From the NCBI RefSeq assembly GCF_020379485.1, contig NC_063436.1, positions 23,434,423-23,498,422 on the forward strand: DNA of 64,000 nucleotides, written 5' to 3'. Of this stretch, positions 22,525-32,991 are shown piece by piece. Source of the stretch: Brassica napus (taxonomy: Eukaryota; Streptophyta; Magnoliopsida; Brassicales; Brassicaceae). Numbering within the stretch: the stretch's first letter is position 1; each line of letters starts with the position of its first letter. The position numbers were made by a program, and so were the translations under genes. A model generated the notes under the pieces. It worked only from the letters and a program-made list of their open reading frames with translations, was not told the DNA's origin and ran no database searches.

Positions 22525-23200
22525 GGGAGAATTGGAAAAATGAGACACTTTGAACTTTTGTTTGTCACAATAAGACTTCTCATACTTTTGATAATTTTGG
22601 ACATGTTTTACCCTTCTTTAATGAGAAAAATAGTAAATTAAATTTTAAAAATGTAAAAAAATATGAAAACCGTTGGAAACATAAGTATGACAATATATAT
22701 GTTTAAACTTTTTAAAAAAAAAAATGGAATCATATTTTATTTTATCTTCTAGCTACAATTAGAAAACTCATTCTGGTAATCTACCTAGTTTATATATCCG
22801 ATTTTATGTTTTAAACATAGATATATCAAGGGTATATACCGTAAACTAACATTTCTTGTATATTCTAACTTAGATAGAATCAGTTACGTTATAATCAAGA
22901 AAGATATCTTCGGTCTACCTACAGTTTGATAACGATATATAGCCACAACTCAATGATATAAGTTGGTTATATTACGTGACATAACTTGTCCTACCTTTTA
23001 CCTTATATGACGCCTACAGGAAGAATACATTTCTCACCTACTATACGGTATTCTGCTTAGGTAGTGTATATATTATAGGCAAATCGTGAAAATATGGAAA
23101 CTTCCATATTTGGTTAAAAAAGTTTCATAAATCTAAACTAAATCTACCATAAATCTCTCAAAATATATTTGAAAATATTTTCTCCACATTCTACAATGCA

Positions 23201-23449
23201 ATGCGAAAGGTGATTGTTGTTGATGGAACTTTTCTGAAAAATAAATACAAAGGAGTTCTACTTGTTGCTACTGCTGTAGATGGTAACTCTAATTTGTATT
23301 CGATTGCATTTGGGTTGTTGATTCAGAGAATGAATGATTCATGTGGGTGGTTCTTCAGACAGTTGAAAGGGGTTATTGCTGATTGTCAAGACCTAGCTTT
23401 TGTCTCAGATAGAAATGCGTCTATTTATAAGGTGCTAAACTTTGTATGA
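23201..23449 (+). pseudogene. MULE transposase (MURA) fragment
   Basis: The 82-residue frame contains VIVVDGTFLKNKYKGVLLVA, the usual first catalytic Asp context of MULE transposases. It then has IAFGLLIQRMNDSCGWFFRQLK and FVSDRNASIYK, the second Asp context. The catalytic Glu region and zinc finger are not found in frame downstream, although degenerate related sequence may continue to about 23870. Full MURA proteins are over 500 residues, so this is a remnant. Confidence 0.85.
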
Positions 23450-24212
23450 TGCTAGACCTATTGGGTGTTAAGGGCATGGCCTCTCTGTCTGCAGAGCATG
23501 GTTCAAAAATATGATCTCGGTGAAGTCGATTTTTCCTTGCTGATATAACTACTATCTCACTTCCACCTACCACAAACCTACCTTGTACAGCAAGAAACAC
23601 TTTTTACTAAAGAGTTCATTATCCAGGTGGGCATGTGATGAAGAAACATTCAAGCAGTGGACTTCCCGTAGACCTTACAAAGTAACATGAAAGTGAGTGA
23701 TGGTGACAATGCAGAGCTACATGAGACTGAAATGGCCATGTAGAAGTGGATGCACTCCAAAAACAGTGCGCTTCTACCCTTCCACATCAGCAACCAGCAT
23801 CCTCTTTGTTGCGAGAATCAAGAAAATGGCACCAAAGGAAAAGGTGTTGTGATGCCACTGTTTTCTATTAATCTATTACAATCTCACTTTAAAATTTTTT
23901 GATCTCAATTCAAAGTTCTTGACTGAAGAATAGAAAGTAGTTTGCTTAGAACAATTAAGTTTTATAATTTGCCAAATCCCAATTCATGAACTGCAGCCGA
24001 TTTGTGTCCACTAGAACTTGCCACTTTTCAAATGTCAAATTCTTATGTACTATGATATTGTTTGTAGCGAGATGCTGGTATGTATTCCAATAAAAACATA
24101 TTACAATATTGTTGCAAGAAAAAATGAAAGATGCAAAGAATGAATAATTGACAATGGCATCAGCTCCTTTATCTACAGAATAAAATAGTAACAAAATCCA
24201 TCACAAGCTTGC

Positions 24213-24520
24213 CTAGTAGACTTCCACATTCCTCTGCTCACTCCTCTTTAATTGCTTCTTGTACTCCAACCAATCGATCCCTGTTTAAAATCCCCCAACC
24301 ATCTTTGGCAGCAAGTGATATCATGATCTCATCGATACCCTTCTCCATACCCTTGAGACCACACATGTAAACAAAGGTGTTGTCTTTTTTTTTCCAGCAA
24401 CTCCCACAACTCTTCTGCATACTCTGCCATTCTTGTCTGAATGTACATTTTCTCTCCCTTCTCGTTCGTTTGTTCTCTGCTCACCGCAAAGTCCACCACA
24501 AGCTTACTGTGACTAGGATC
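24213..24520 (-). pseudogene. Ferredoxin-NADP reductase (leaf type) 3' fragment, captured and frameshifted
   Basis: Reading the minus strand, [21 protein letters not shown] and [12 protein letters not shown] are followed, after a frameshift at an A9 run (about 24388), by [20 protein letters not shown] and MISLAAKDG. An 18-bp remnant resembling a shrunken GT-AG intron comes next, then [21 protein letters not shown] and a stop at 24213-24215. This is the conserved C terminus of plastid FNR, including the C-terminal Tyr that stacks on the flavin. The N-terminal FAD domain, plastid peptide and most of the NADP domain are absent. It lies inside the MULE, so capture by transposition is the likely origin. 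Non-functional as FNR. Confidence 0.85.
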
Positions 24521-25420
24521 AAACTCCTGTCATTATTATCCACATAGGTCAACCCACCTCTTCGTACAAGAGGAGATTAGTTTACCGTGACTAGGATTAC
24601 CTCCGTGTAGAGTAGTGAGCTGTTTGTGGATACATCCAAGAAGAGCCATGCCAAACTGTTGAATTACATATATAGCCAGTCAATGTCAAATGGTGACCGT
24701 CCAAAGAAACACGTAGAGGAAGAAGAAGACTGTCCCACGAAACCGTAGACGAAGAACAAATCTTCAGTTCCCTAATTCGTGTCTGACAAGGAAAAGGAGG
24801 AACATGAAAACGAGATTAGAGCAAAAATCAAATTAACACATACCGTTTGTGAGAAATCGTAGGATTTGATGAAACTAATGAGGAAACAAAGAACTGAGCC
24901 GACGACGACGAGCAAACGAGGACGACGAAACAGAGAGTACAGAAGAAGAAACAGAGAATAAGAAATAGAGAAGAAGAAACATAGAACATAGACTATGGGT
25001 TTTAGCCGATGAAGGAGGTGAAATCGTCATTGAAGAAAGGAAAGGAGATCGGCGGAGAAGATGATAGATGGTAATTAGGTTTAGTGATGTGTATTTACCT
25101 TTTATCTATTTTACCTTTTTTAACTTTATAAAAATCTAATTAAAATATCTAAATTTAATAAATAAAATTTAATTTAGATTAATTTGGGGGTATAAGGGTA
25201 TTTACAAAAATTAAAGTCCTAATGAGACAAAAAATGTAGATAAAGTTTTAGAGTGACAAATCCAAGTTGAAAGTGTCTCTTTTTTCCAATTTTCCCTTTT
25301 TTTAAGTTGGTTCTCTTAAAAAATATTAAACATATGTTTTTATAATATCTCAACAAAAATTAATTATTAAATGCGTTTATTTTTTTTAATTATTTAGTTA
25401 CCATATCTTTTATTATTGAC

Positions 25421-25981
25421 TAGGCCTGGGACGGATCGGGTATCTGGACAATTTTAAGTTATCTGGATCCGGATCTTTATCCGTCGGATCCATAATTTTA
25501 CTATCCTTATCCGGATCCGAGGTTCTCGGATATCCGGGTGTCGGATATCCTTCTAAAAATTATAATATCCGGCGGATATAAGGATCCGGATTTAGATCCT
25601 TAAAATAAATAAATAAATAATATTAATATAATAAAATATTAAAGATAATTTAAAAAAAATTATAGTGTTTTTGATTATTTCTATGTATAATATTACAAAA
25701 TTTATATAAAATTTATATATATTATTATAAAAATGAAAATATATTAAATAAAGTTAGTTTTTATATAGATATTACTATTTTTGAAATAGTTATTAATAAA
25801 ACTTACACGTCCGGATATTCGGACTAAAAATCAAGATATCGGGATACGGATCCGGCTTTGACGGATCCAACATTTTACTATCCGGATCCGGATTCGGTAC
25901 TTCCGGATATCCGGATTTTCGGATCGGATCCGGATCGAATCTCTGATTGAATCGAGATTTCGGATAAAAGTCCCATGCCTA
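25421..25981. mobile_element. Non-autonomous hAT-type MITE with GGATCCGG-rich ends
   Basis: The element is 561 bp. Its terminal inverted repeats read TAGGCCTGGGAC on the left, and TAGGCATGGGAC at the reverse-complemented right end. It has a perfect 8-bp target duplication TTATTGAC (25413-25420 and 25982-25989). Subterminal DNA is filled with GGATCCGGAT / CGGATATCC words in both arms around an AT core. No coding capacity. Same architecture as 4714-5264. Confidence 0.87.
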
Positions 25982-25989
25982 TTATTGAC

Positions 25990-27496
25990 CACCAGAAATT
26001 ATATTTTATTCAATGTTTCTCTCTCACGGAATTTTTTTGCCTTTTCTCTAAAAGAACAAAACATATGTTTTTGTTTGTCTCCGGCTCTCTCTTTGGTGCC
26101 GTGAGGGTTCCTCCCCCTCTTTCCTTTGAGCCGATTTTTTCTCCTGTTTCCAAAGTAAGACAGTGAAAGAGTGTAACTGCCATTTATAAAAATAAAACAT
26201 TTCCATATTTCAGAATATAGAATGATCTCACCTAATTTTTGACTAATGATGACCTATAAAAAATGTTCCTAAACCCAAGAATAAGGGATCGACTACTCAA
26301 GACTTCAACTAGAATGTTAGGCGGCTAGAACTACCATTACTAGACGTAAACGTTGTAGTTTCCGATCTAAAGATCAATAAATATTACCTTTGATCATTGA
26401 TTTTTGTCTTTAATGCTTACTTCTTGTTTCCATAGCATCACCAACAATCCGGCAGAAATTTACTCTTAACATAAATTCATAACTTTTTGTCTGTGTTGCT
26501 GCATGTCTTCACCGTTTATTGTGCGTGAATTCCTCATGAGTCATGACCATCTTTAGAAAAGCTTGGATTATTCTTAGCATGGTATTAGCAATGGATCTTG
26601 GTAAAATTTCAGTTTCTGTATTAGGATTGGAGACGATCATTGTACTCTCTTTGTGGTTCAATTCTAGTTTGTAATCCTTTGACAAACAATCGATGAATTT
26701 CAAGTGTTAAAAAAAGTTCATAACTTTTTTTCTTCTGATTTTTGCTTATAAATATAGATGTAGATACACAAGTAATAATTATAAGAGTTTTATATATTAA
26801 AATATAAAATATTAGTAAATATTTGGGGTTTTATAACGAGCATAATATATAGTCGTGCATCGTAAATTAAACATGTGTCTATAAAATAAATTATATCAAC
26901 AATGGTGATACAAATATTATTCAATCAGTTGATAATACATAAGTTTGTTAAATTTTATAGAATTAATTAACTGTTTTGATTTATATTAATTTAAAATCGT
27001 TATGCATAATTTTTAAGAATACAGTTCTTGTCACACATATACTTTAGATAATTTGAGACTGGGTCACATGACATGAGCTTTCAAAATTTTCAAGTATAAT
27101 CAAAAGGCAGAAAGATATAGAGAAGAGATAAAACACTGAAGACACAAAAACCTGCAAGTTTAGGCTCCTTAGGAACCTTGTGGTTATAAAGTCTGATTTG
27201 TTTCGCTATCATACATGTACCAAGCATAAACACACAACACAACAAGAAGGCACTATTTTGATGCCGAGCGAAAACACTCACCGCTTCATATTGTTTTCGT
27301 TCGAAGTCTAAAGAGGTAAGCCAGATCTTTAAAAATGTTACCAGCTCCATCGAGATTTATACAAATACTTTTGTCTAAAATCCAAATAGATGCTGAAATC
27401 TGATCGTTGGAGATGGGATTTTAGCACAGGAAACAAAAAGGAAAACACAAAAGCCCTGAAAACTATAAATGTGCGCTGGATCATGAACTACTCTTA
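25990..27496. other. AT-rich DNA downstream of the F-box gene, no supported gene
   Basis: An 86-residue frame on the minus strand at 27090-27350 has two hydrophobic stretches, but I recognise no family. It could be chance or a 3' remnant. Otherwise AT-rich, with no clear element ends. Confidence 0.4.
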
Positions 27497-28630
27497 TTAT
27501 TCTGGAAGACGAACCAGACTTGGAACATACACATAGCAAAGGTTGTGACAGCTATAACCCAACCCATGTCCTGCTGCCTCCACAACTTGTTTTTTAATCT
27601 CACCATCACTTATTTCGTAAATGATGACGTCAATATAGTTCTTCGTGGCATTGAATTCCCCGCACCATGCAATGATAGTACTGGTCTTGTGGTCGATGAA
27701 GTATGTAGGGAAATTGTAATATGGCGCATAATGTAATATCGGGAGATCAGGGCCAGTAACGTTTAAATACTTACTCCAACAAACAACCTCATCAGTCACC
27801 TTGTTTGTAGTCCACAATTCAATGTTCTCACGTTTATGCTGATGTAGTAAAGAAAGCCTATCTCCTCCAAAACTTGAGAGGACTAATGTACTAGCACGAC
27901 ACAGAGAGGTACATTCAGTTTCAAAGGGAACACCACAGCCTATGTCTTTGAATGTCTCTGCAGTGAAATCAAAACTTTGGACGAAGATTTCGGTTTCCAA
28001 ATTACCCTTCTTCCTATGAGCAATCCAGTACATGTTTCCATTCATCGACAAAGATTGATAATGAGGAGACCAAAGCTTTACACACGAATCAAGAGCAGCA
28101 TCAACACTTCTCCAGAGTTTAGACTTGCACTCATATATCTCGAGACCTGAATTTTTCATAACATTAAACCTCATGATCTTGTAGTTTTCACGAGATACAT
28201 TGTCGTATCCAAAACCATAGACGATACTATACCTTTCGAAATGTCTCGAGGGTTCAATCCAATAGAATCTCCTCAAAACCGGATTCCAAATTACAAGCTT
28301 ACTAGTATCTCCTTCAATACATTGACATAGCAATAAACCGTCGCAGTGAATCATTCGACTAATTTCAGGTGTACCTTGAAAACGTGAGGGAGCTTGGGTC
28401 TCAAGATTGAAGAGGTTAACTGATTCATTGTGATGCGCCAGTTGTATGAATTGTTCCCGGGAGAGATCCAAGTGTTTGTAGATGAATCTCTTGTCGTTAA
28501 AAAGAGAATACCATTGTTTGCAAATGGATTTAAATCGTACCAAAGATCCGTGTGGAATCCTGTAAAGTATCTCTTCTACTAACTCGAAAGGTAGCACCGA
28601 TGAACGCTTTGACAACTTTGAAGAAGCCAT
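27497..28630 (-). CDS. F-box protein with FBA-type interaction domain
   Basis: This intronless gene encodes 377 residues. The F-box lies near the N terminus, at about residues 12-55 (LPFELVEEILYRIPHGSLVR, then FKSICKQWYSLFND). It would bind SKP1/ASK in an SCF ubiquitin ligase. The rest matches the F-box-associated interaction region typical of the large Brassicaceae FBA family (e.g. LLLCQCIEGDTSKLVIWNPV, then YGFGYD and YEISDGEIKK), which presents an unknown target. The start Met lies 67 bp below a TATA box. It is intact but sits inside a transposon-rich stretch, and this family has very high birth-death turnover. A direct Arabidopsis partner was not recognised. Confidence 0.88.
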   Translation of the reverse strand: MASSKLSKRSSVLPFELVEEILYRIPHGSLVRFKSICKQWYSLFNDKRFIYKHLDLSREQFIQLAHHNESVNLFNLETQAPSRFQGTPEISRMIHCDGLLLCQCIEGDTSKLVIWNPVLRRFYWIEPSRHFERYSIVYGFGYDNVSRENYKIMRFNVMKNSGLEIYECKSKLWRSVDAALDSCVKLWSPHYQSLSMNGNMYWIAHRKKGNLETEIFVQSFDFTAETFKDIGCGVPFETECTSLCRASTLVLSSFGGDRLSLLHQHKRENIELWTTNKVTDEVVCWSKYLNVTGPDLPILHYAPYYNFPTYFIDHKTSTIIAWCGEFNATKNYIDVIIYEISDGEIKKQVVEAAGHGLGYSCHNLCYVYVPSLVRLPE

Positions 28631-28696
28631 GGAAATATTTGGAAAACTATTAGGTAGTCGAAGATCAAATCTAATTTAGGTTTTGTGAACATTTTG

Positions 28697-28704
28697 TATA
28701 TATA
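28697..28704 (-). promoter_or_regulatory. TATA box of the F-box gene
   Basis: TATATATA lies 67 bp upstream of the start codon at 28630, a good position for a short 5' UTR. Confidence 0.6.
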
Positions 28705-29909
28705 GCCTTTCGAACTTAAATTTCTATAATACCCTTAATCTTAAAATTGCTGAAATAAAAAGCAAATTAACACAATAATAGCAGAAGGTTCTCTCTAAGT
28801 GTTGACACATCAGACTTTTAGAGTCTTGAGAGACTTACATGTCATTAACTGAAAAAGCTTGTAAAACCAACCAAAACATTTCATTTATACAACTCAGTAT
28901 TTGGTTAAGACACGTAAGCTGACAACTTCATCCCAACAAAGAATCAATCCATTCGACATCTTCATAGCTATCTTTAGCACAATCAAAAGTAGAGAGGAGC
29001 TGAACCAAAAGCTTGGTCGTTGTTTTCCACATGAGGAGCCAGATCAATGAGTACCCAGGGATGGCTTGGCTTTTAAGATCGCTTTTGAGTTTACCTGGAT
29101 TGAGATGGATCTGTACGTAACTCGCGGGTTGCTCTAAGTCGCGTCCGTAACCCGCAGTGAAGCTCTCCAATCTTCAATTCTCATTCATCGCAATCGGTAA
29201 TTGCTCAGCCACCACAAACTCCGTCTTCATTGTGGCGTGCTCTGGTATGCGCCAGGAACCTCACCGTCGTGTCTCTGCTCCATCGTAGCCGCCGGAATCG
29301 TCGTCAACCAAATCTGGCGAGGAGAACAATTAAACGCTACAATGGTGGAATTTGGAGTATTTGCAAAACCACTCCCTGACCTTTTGCTTACTTTCAGTTC
29401 GAGACCCAGACTTTGGAATGTGCAGAAATTCCCCCGCAAATCAAACCCAAAGTTCCAATTGTGCAATTTAGCCCAGGCAAATATTTCAAATTTGCAACTT
29501 TGGTCCGCCGTCTCTTGATGGTCTTCAAATTGGCACAAACTTTTTAATTTGCAAAGGTAACCCCACGATTTCGCCTCAAACTTCTCAAGTGTGCATTTTA
29601 ACCCCTACCAAATGCAATACAGTATATACATCTAATTGCATCCTAAAATGAATAAAATATACGAATAACAAATGGTAAAACTCATAAAAATAGTGTGATA
29701 TCAATTTACATGTCGTCTTTTCTTCTGCTGGAGAATATCATGTAGTTTGGCTAAAGGATCAGGATGGTCACACGGAAATGACGATTGATCTTCAGATGAA
29801 AGTTCACTAAATTCGTCGTATAGTGATATCGGTTTACATTAATTCTGGTCCTGAAACGGTTACGGTAAGGGATGGGTTTATGGTATCTGGGCCGGGTTCA
29901 TCTGATAAA
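28705..29909. other. Unassigned DNA with weakly coding-like patches
   Basis: Minus-strand frames at 28928-29170 (80 residues) and 29227-29538 (103 residues) have more balanced base composition than the surroundings. They show no domain I recognise and no convincing splice links. They may be remnants of one gene or of a transposon. A 40-50% GC patch at 29100-29560 marks the region. Confidence 0.3.
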
Positions 29910-29917
29910 GTGGTAAG

Positions 29918-32900
29918 CTATGAAGCACCGGGACGGCATATGCTTGACGTCTCCCGTACCAGCTGCGTTTCCGGGACGGGGACGGCGCGGGGACGGCGTG
30001 GGGACGTTTCCAAAACGTTTCAGAAGAGGTGGGGACGGCAGAGATTTTTGGGGACGGCTTGGTTAGGTTCCGGGGACGTTTCCTAAACGTTTCTTATGTA
30101 AAGTCCGTATAGTTTTGTAAAAAATTGATTATTTACCTTTTTTTTGATGTTTTTTAGTTTTGTAAAACAATTGAAAAAAGGAAACACGTACTTATATAAA
30201 CAATTAGGGTTACAAAGTTTATCATCATCTCTTAAACTTAAACAACTTCTTATTCAGTTATTCACTTCATCTTCTTTCTCTCAATTGATTCACGTCAAAG
30301 GAAACACATTAAGTATGATTACAAATCCTGTTTTTTGGTTTGTCAATTCTCACGTAAAAGTAGATAGTATTAGATAGTATTGGTTTGCTATGGTTTGTTT
30401 CACCACGTACGTATCTGTGATTTTAGCTTGTAGTAAAAGTATACGTGCGGTGCAGGAAAACAAAACTCTGTTTTTTTTTTGTTTCATGCTACGTATGTGT
30501 ATTGTTTCTGTTTGATCTATATACAAGATTCTCACGTGTGTTTTTTTTTTCAGGTTAATCATGACTTCTCAAGGAGCAAGTGATAGTGTTGACAATGCTT
30601 CTGAAGAAGCTCCATTATGGAACTACGTGACTAAATTAGAGAAATCAGGAGCAAAAGGAGGCACTTGGAAATTTAAGTGCAATATTTGCAACGAAGATCG
30701 ACAAGGCTCGTATTTCAGAATTAGAGCTCATCTACTTGGAATTAAAAACCAAGGTATTGCTATATGTAAGAAAGCAACAAGGAGTCAAAAATTTGACATG
30801 TAGAAGTTGGAAGATGAGTTTGAGAAGAAGAAAAACGAGAGTGGTTCTCGAGCGCTTCCTTTACCTTGTGAAAATAATGAAACGGATCATGCTTCAAAGA
30901 AAAGAAAGGCTGCTGATTCTGCAATTGTTAGATCTTTTGGTATTGAAGTCAGGGATCAACTGGATCAAGAAATTGCAAGAATGTTCTACAGTGGAGGTCT
31001 ACCGTTTAACCTTGCAAGAAACCCACATTATCATAGGTCTTACCAGTTTGCTGCTGAAAACAAGATTGATGGTTATGTGCCTCCTGGTTACAATAAGCTT
31101 AGAACTACGCTGCTTCAGAAAGAGAGAAACAATGTTGAAAGATTATTGGTTCCATTTAAGTCAACATGGAAAGAAAGAGGGGTGACGATTGTGTCAGATG
31201 GTTGGAGCGATCCTACTAGAAAACCTTTGATTAATTTCATTGCTACTTCTGGAAGTGGTCCTATATTCCTCAAGGCTGTGAACTGTTTTGGAGAAGTGAA
31301 AGATAGATTCTTCATCTCTGGTCTGATGAAAGAGGTTATCAATGAAGTGGGTCATCAAAACGTTGTGCAAATCATCACTGATAATGCAGCAAATTGTAAG
31401 GCTGCTGGAGAGATTATTGAAAGTACGTTTCCTCATATTTATTGGACACCATGTGTGGTTCACACCCTCAATCTTGCTTTGAAGAACATTTGTGCAGCAA
31501 AGAATGTGGAGAAGAATGCTTCAACATATGAAGAATGCAATTGGATAACTGATGTTCATGGAGATGCACTTGCAATAAAACATTTCATCATGAACCACAA
31601 CATGAGACTAGCTATCTTTAGTAAGTTCTCTCCTCTTAAATTGCTTGCAGTTGCTGATACACGTTTTGCCTCTATCATTGTGATGCTTAAGAGATTGAAG
31701 CTTGTCAAAAGAGGCCTTGAAGCTATGGTCATAAGTGAGGAGTGGTCTACTTATAGAGAAGATGATGTGGGGAAAGCAACCTTTGTGAAGGGCAAGATTC
31801 TTAGTGATGATTGGTGGGAGCAAGTGTCATACATTATTGATTTCACAAGACCAATATATGAGATGATAAGGTTTTGTGACACTGACAAACCATGTCTTCA
31901 TTTGGTATATGAGATGTGGGATTCCATGATTGAGAAGGTGAAGTCTGAGATCTATAAGAAAGAGAAACGTCCAGTGATTGAAGTTAGCTCTTTCTACACA
32001 GTTGTTCATGAGATTTTAGTGGATCGCTGGACAAAAAACAACACTCCTCTGCATTGTCTAGCTCACTCTTTAAATCCAAGGTAATTGATTTTAAAATATA
32101 TGTTTTTTTCTTTTTGTTTCATTGCCTCATATAAGACATCTTTTTCATTGTAGATTTTATAGTGATGAATGGCTAAGTGAAGATTCTACAAGACTTGGTC
32201 CACATAGAGATCCAGATGTCTCAAATGAGAGAATGAAGTGTTTTAGAAGATTGTTTCCGAGTATTGATGATCATCTTAAGGTTATGGATGAATATGCTTT
32301 ATTCTCCATGAGAACTGGTCCTTTTGAGGATTTAACATGCATTTCGGTGATGTTTACTATGGAACCCAAGAAATGGTGGGCTAACTTTGGTGCTCAAACT
32401 CCTTTCCTACCGACTTTGGCTTTTAAGTTGCTTGGACAGCCTAGTTCATCTTCATGTGCTGAGCGTAACTGGAGTACTTACTCATTCATTCATTCACTTA
32501 GAAGGAATAAGTTGAATCCAAGTCGTGCTCAAGATCTAGTTTTTATCCACAACAATTTGCGTTTCTTATCAAGGAACTCCGAGCAATACGAAAAAGAAAA
32601 GACAAAGATGTGGGATGTTGGTGGAGATGATTTTGATTCTATGGAAGATATGGGATATTTGGAGTTTGCAAGTCTTTCACTAGATGAACCAGAATTGGAG
32701 AATGGATTGATCGATGATTAGTTTATTTTTTATTTTACTTAAGATATTATAGTGATGTTTTATTTTATTTAAGATATTATTATGGTGTTTTATTTTATAT
32801 GAGATTTATGCTTTGGTTTTAATATTTATATATACATATTTATTTATATATATATATATATATATAGACGTACCCATGCCGTACCCGTATCCATAAATTT

Positions 32901-32983
32901 TAGATTTAGCCGTTTCCCGTCCCCGTCCCCGCCCCCGTATCCGTCCCCGTATCCGTCCCCGTATCCGTCCCGGTGCAACATAG
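29918..32983 (+). mobile_element. hAT transposon, nearly intact (3066 bp)
   Basis: The ends are CTATGAAGCACCGGGACGG on the left and CTATGTTGCACCGGGACGG at the reverse-complemented right end, a 19-bp inverted repeat with two mismatches. A perfect 8-bp target duplication GTGGTAAG lies at 29910-29917 and 32984-32991. Subterminal regions carry clusters of GGGACGG on the left and CCGTCCC on the right, the usual binding-site arrays for hAT transposases. Inside is a spliced transposase gene with a single nonsense codon. A TA microsatellite (about 32846-32866) lies between the gene and the right end. Confidence 0.92.
30561..32721 (+). pseudogene. hAT transposase gene (BED finger, DUF659, dimerisation domain) with one amber codon
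   Basis: Coding exons are 30561-32080 and 32154-32721, with a GT-AG intron 32081-32153 and 696 codons including the stop. The N terminus is a BED-type zinc finger (WKFKCNICN...RIRAHLLG). The DUF659 core has VTIVSDGWSDPTRKPLINF and IITDNAANCKAAGE, both with conserved Asp. The C terminus is the hAT dimerisation region (WWANFGAQTPFLPTLAFKLL through SSCAERNWSTYS). TAG at 30801-30803 interrupts the frame at codon 81. The rest is open in the same frame, so one base change separates this from an intact protein. CAG to TAG is the simplest explanation. The start is preceded by an AG acceptor after a T-rich tract, implying a 5' UTR intron. Confidence 0.9.
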
Positions 32984-32991
32984 GTGGTAAG

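Larger units (their letters stand above)
22525..25296. mobile_element. MULE with long TIRs carrying a transposase fragment and a ferredoxin-NADP reductase fragment
   Basis: The left end (from GGGAGAATTGGAAAAATGAG, 22525) and the reverse-complemented right end (from GGGAAAATTGGAAAAAAGAG) align for roughly 100 bp with scattered differences: GACACTTT, then AACTT, then TTTGTCAC. These are long terminal inverted repeats of Mutator type. Flanking 9-mers are both T-rich (GATTTTTAT and TTTTTTTAA) and only loosely similar, so the target duplication is decayed. Inside are a partial MURA frame (plus strand) and a degraded 3' end of a leaf-type FNR gene (minus strand). It looks like a Pack-MULE derived from a once-autonomous element. 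Confidence 0.75.

Noticed and set aside
24540..25080. Extension of the FNR fragment to its plastid peptide
   Set aside because: Minus-strand sequence beyond about 24520 no longer reads like FNR. The LLGCIHKQLTTLH-like frame could not be assigned.
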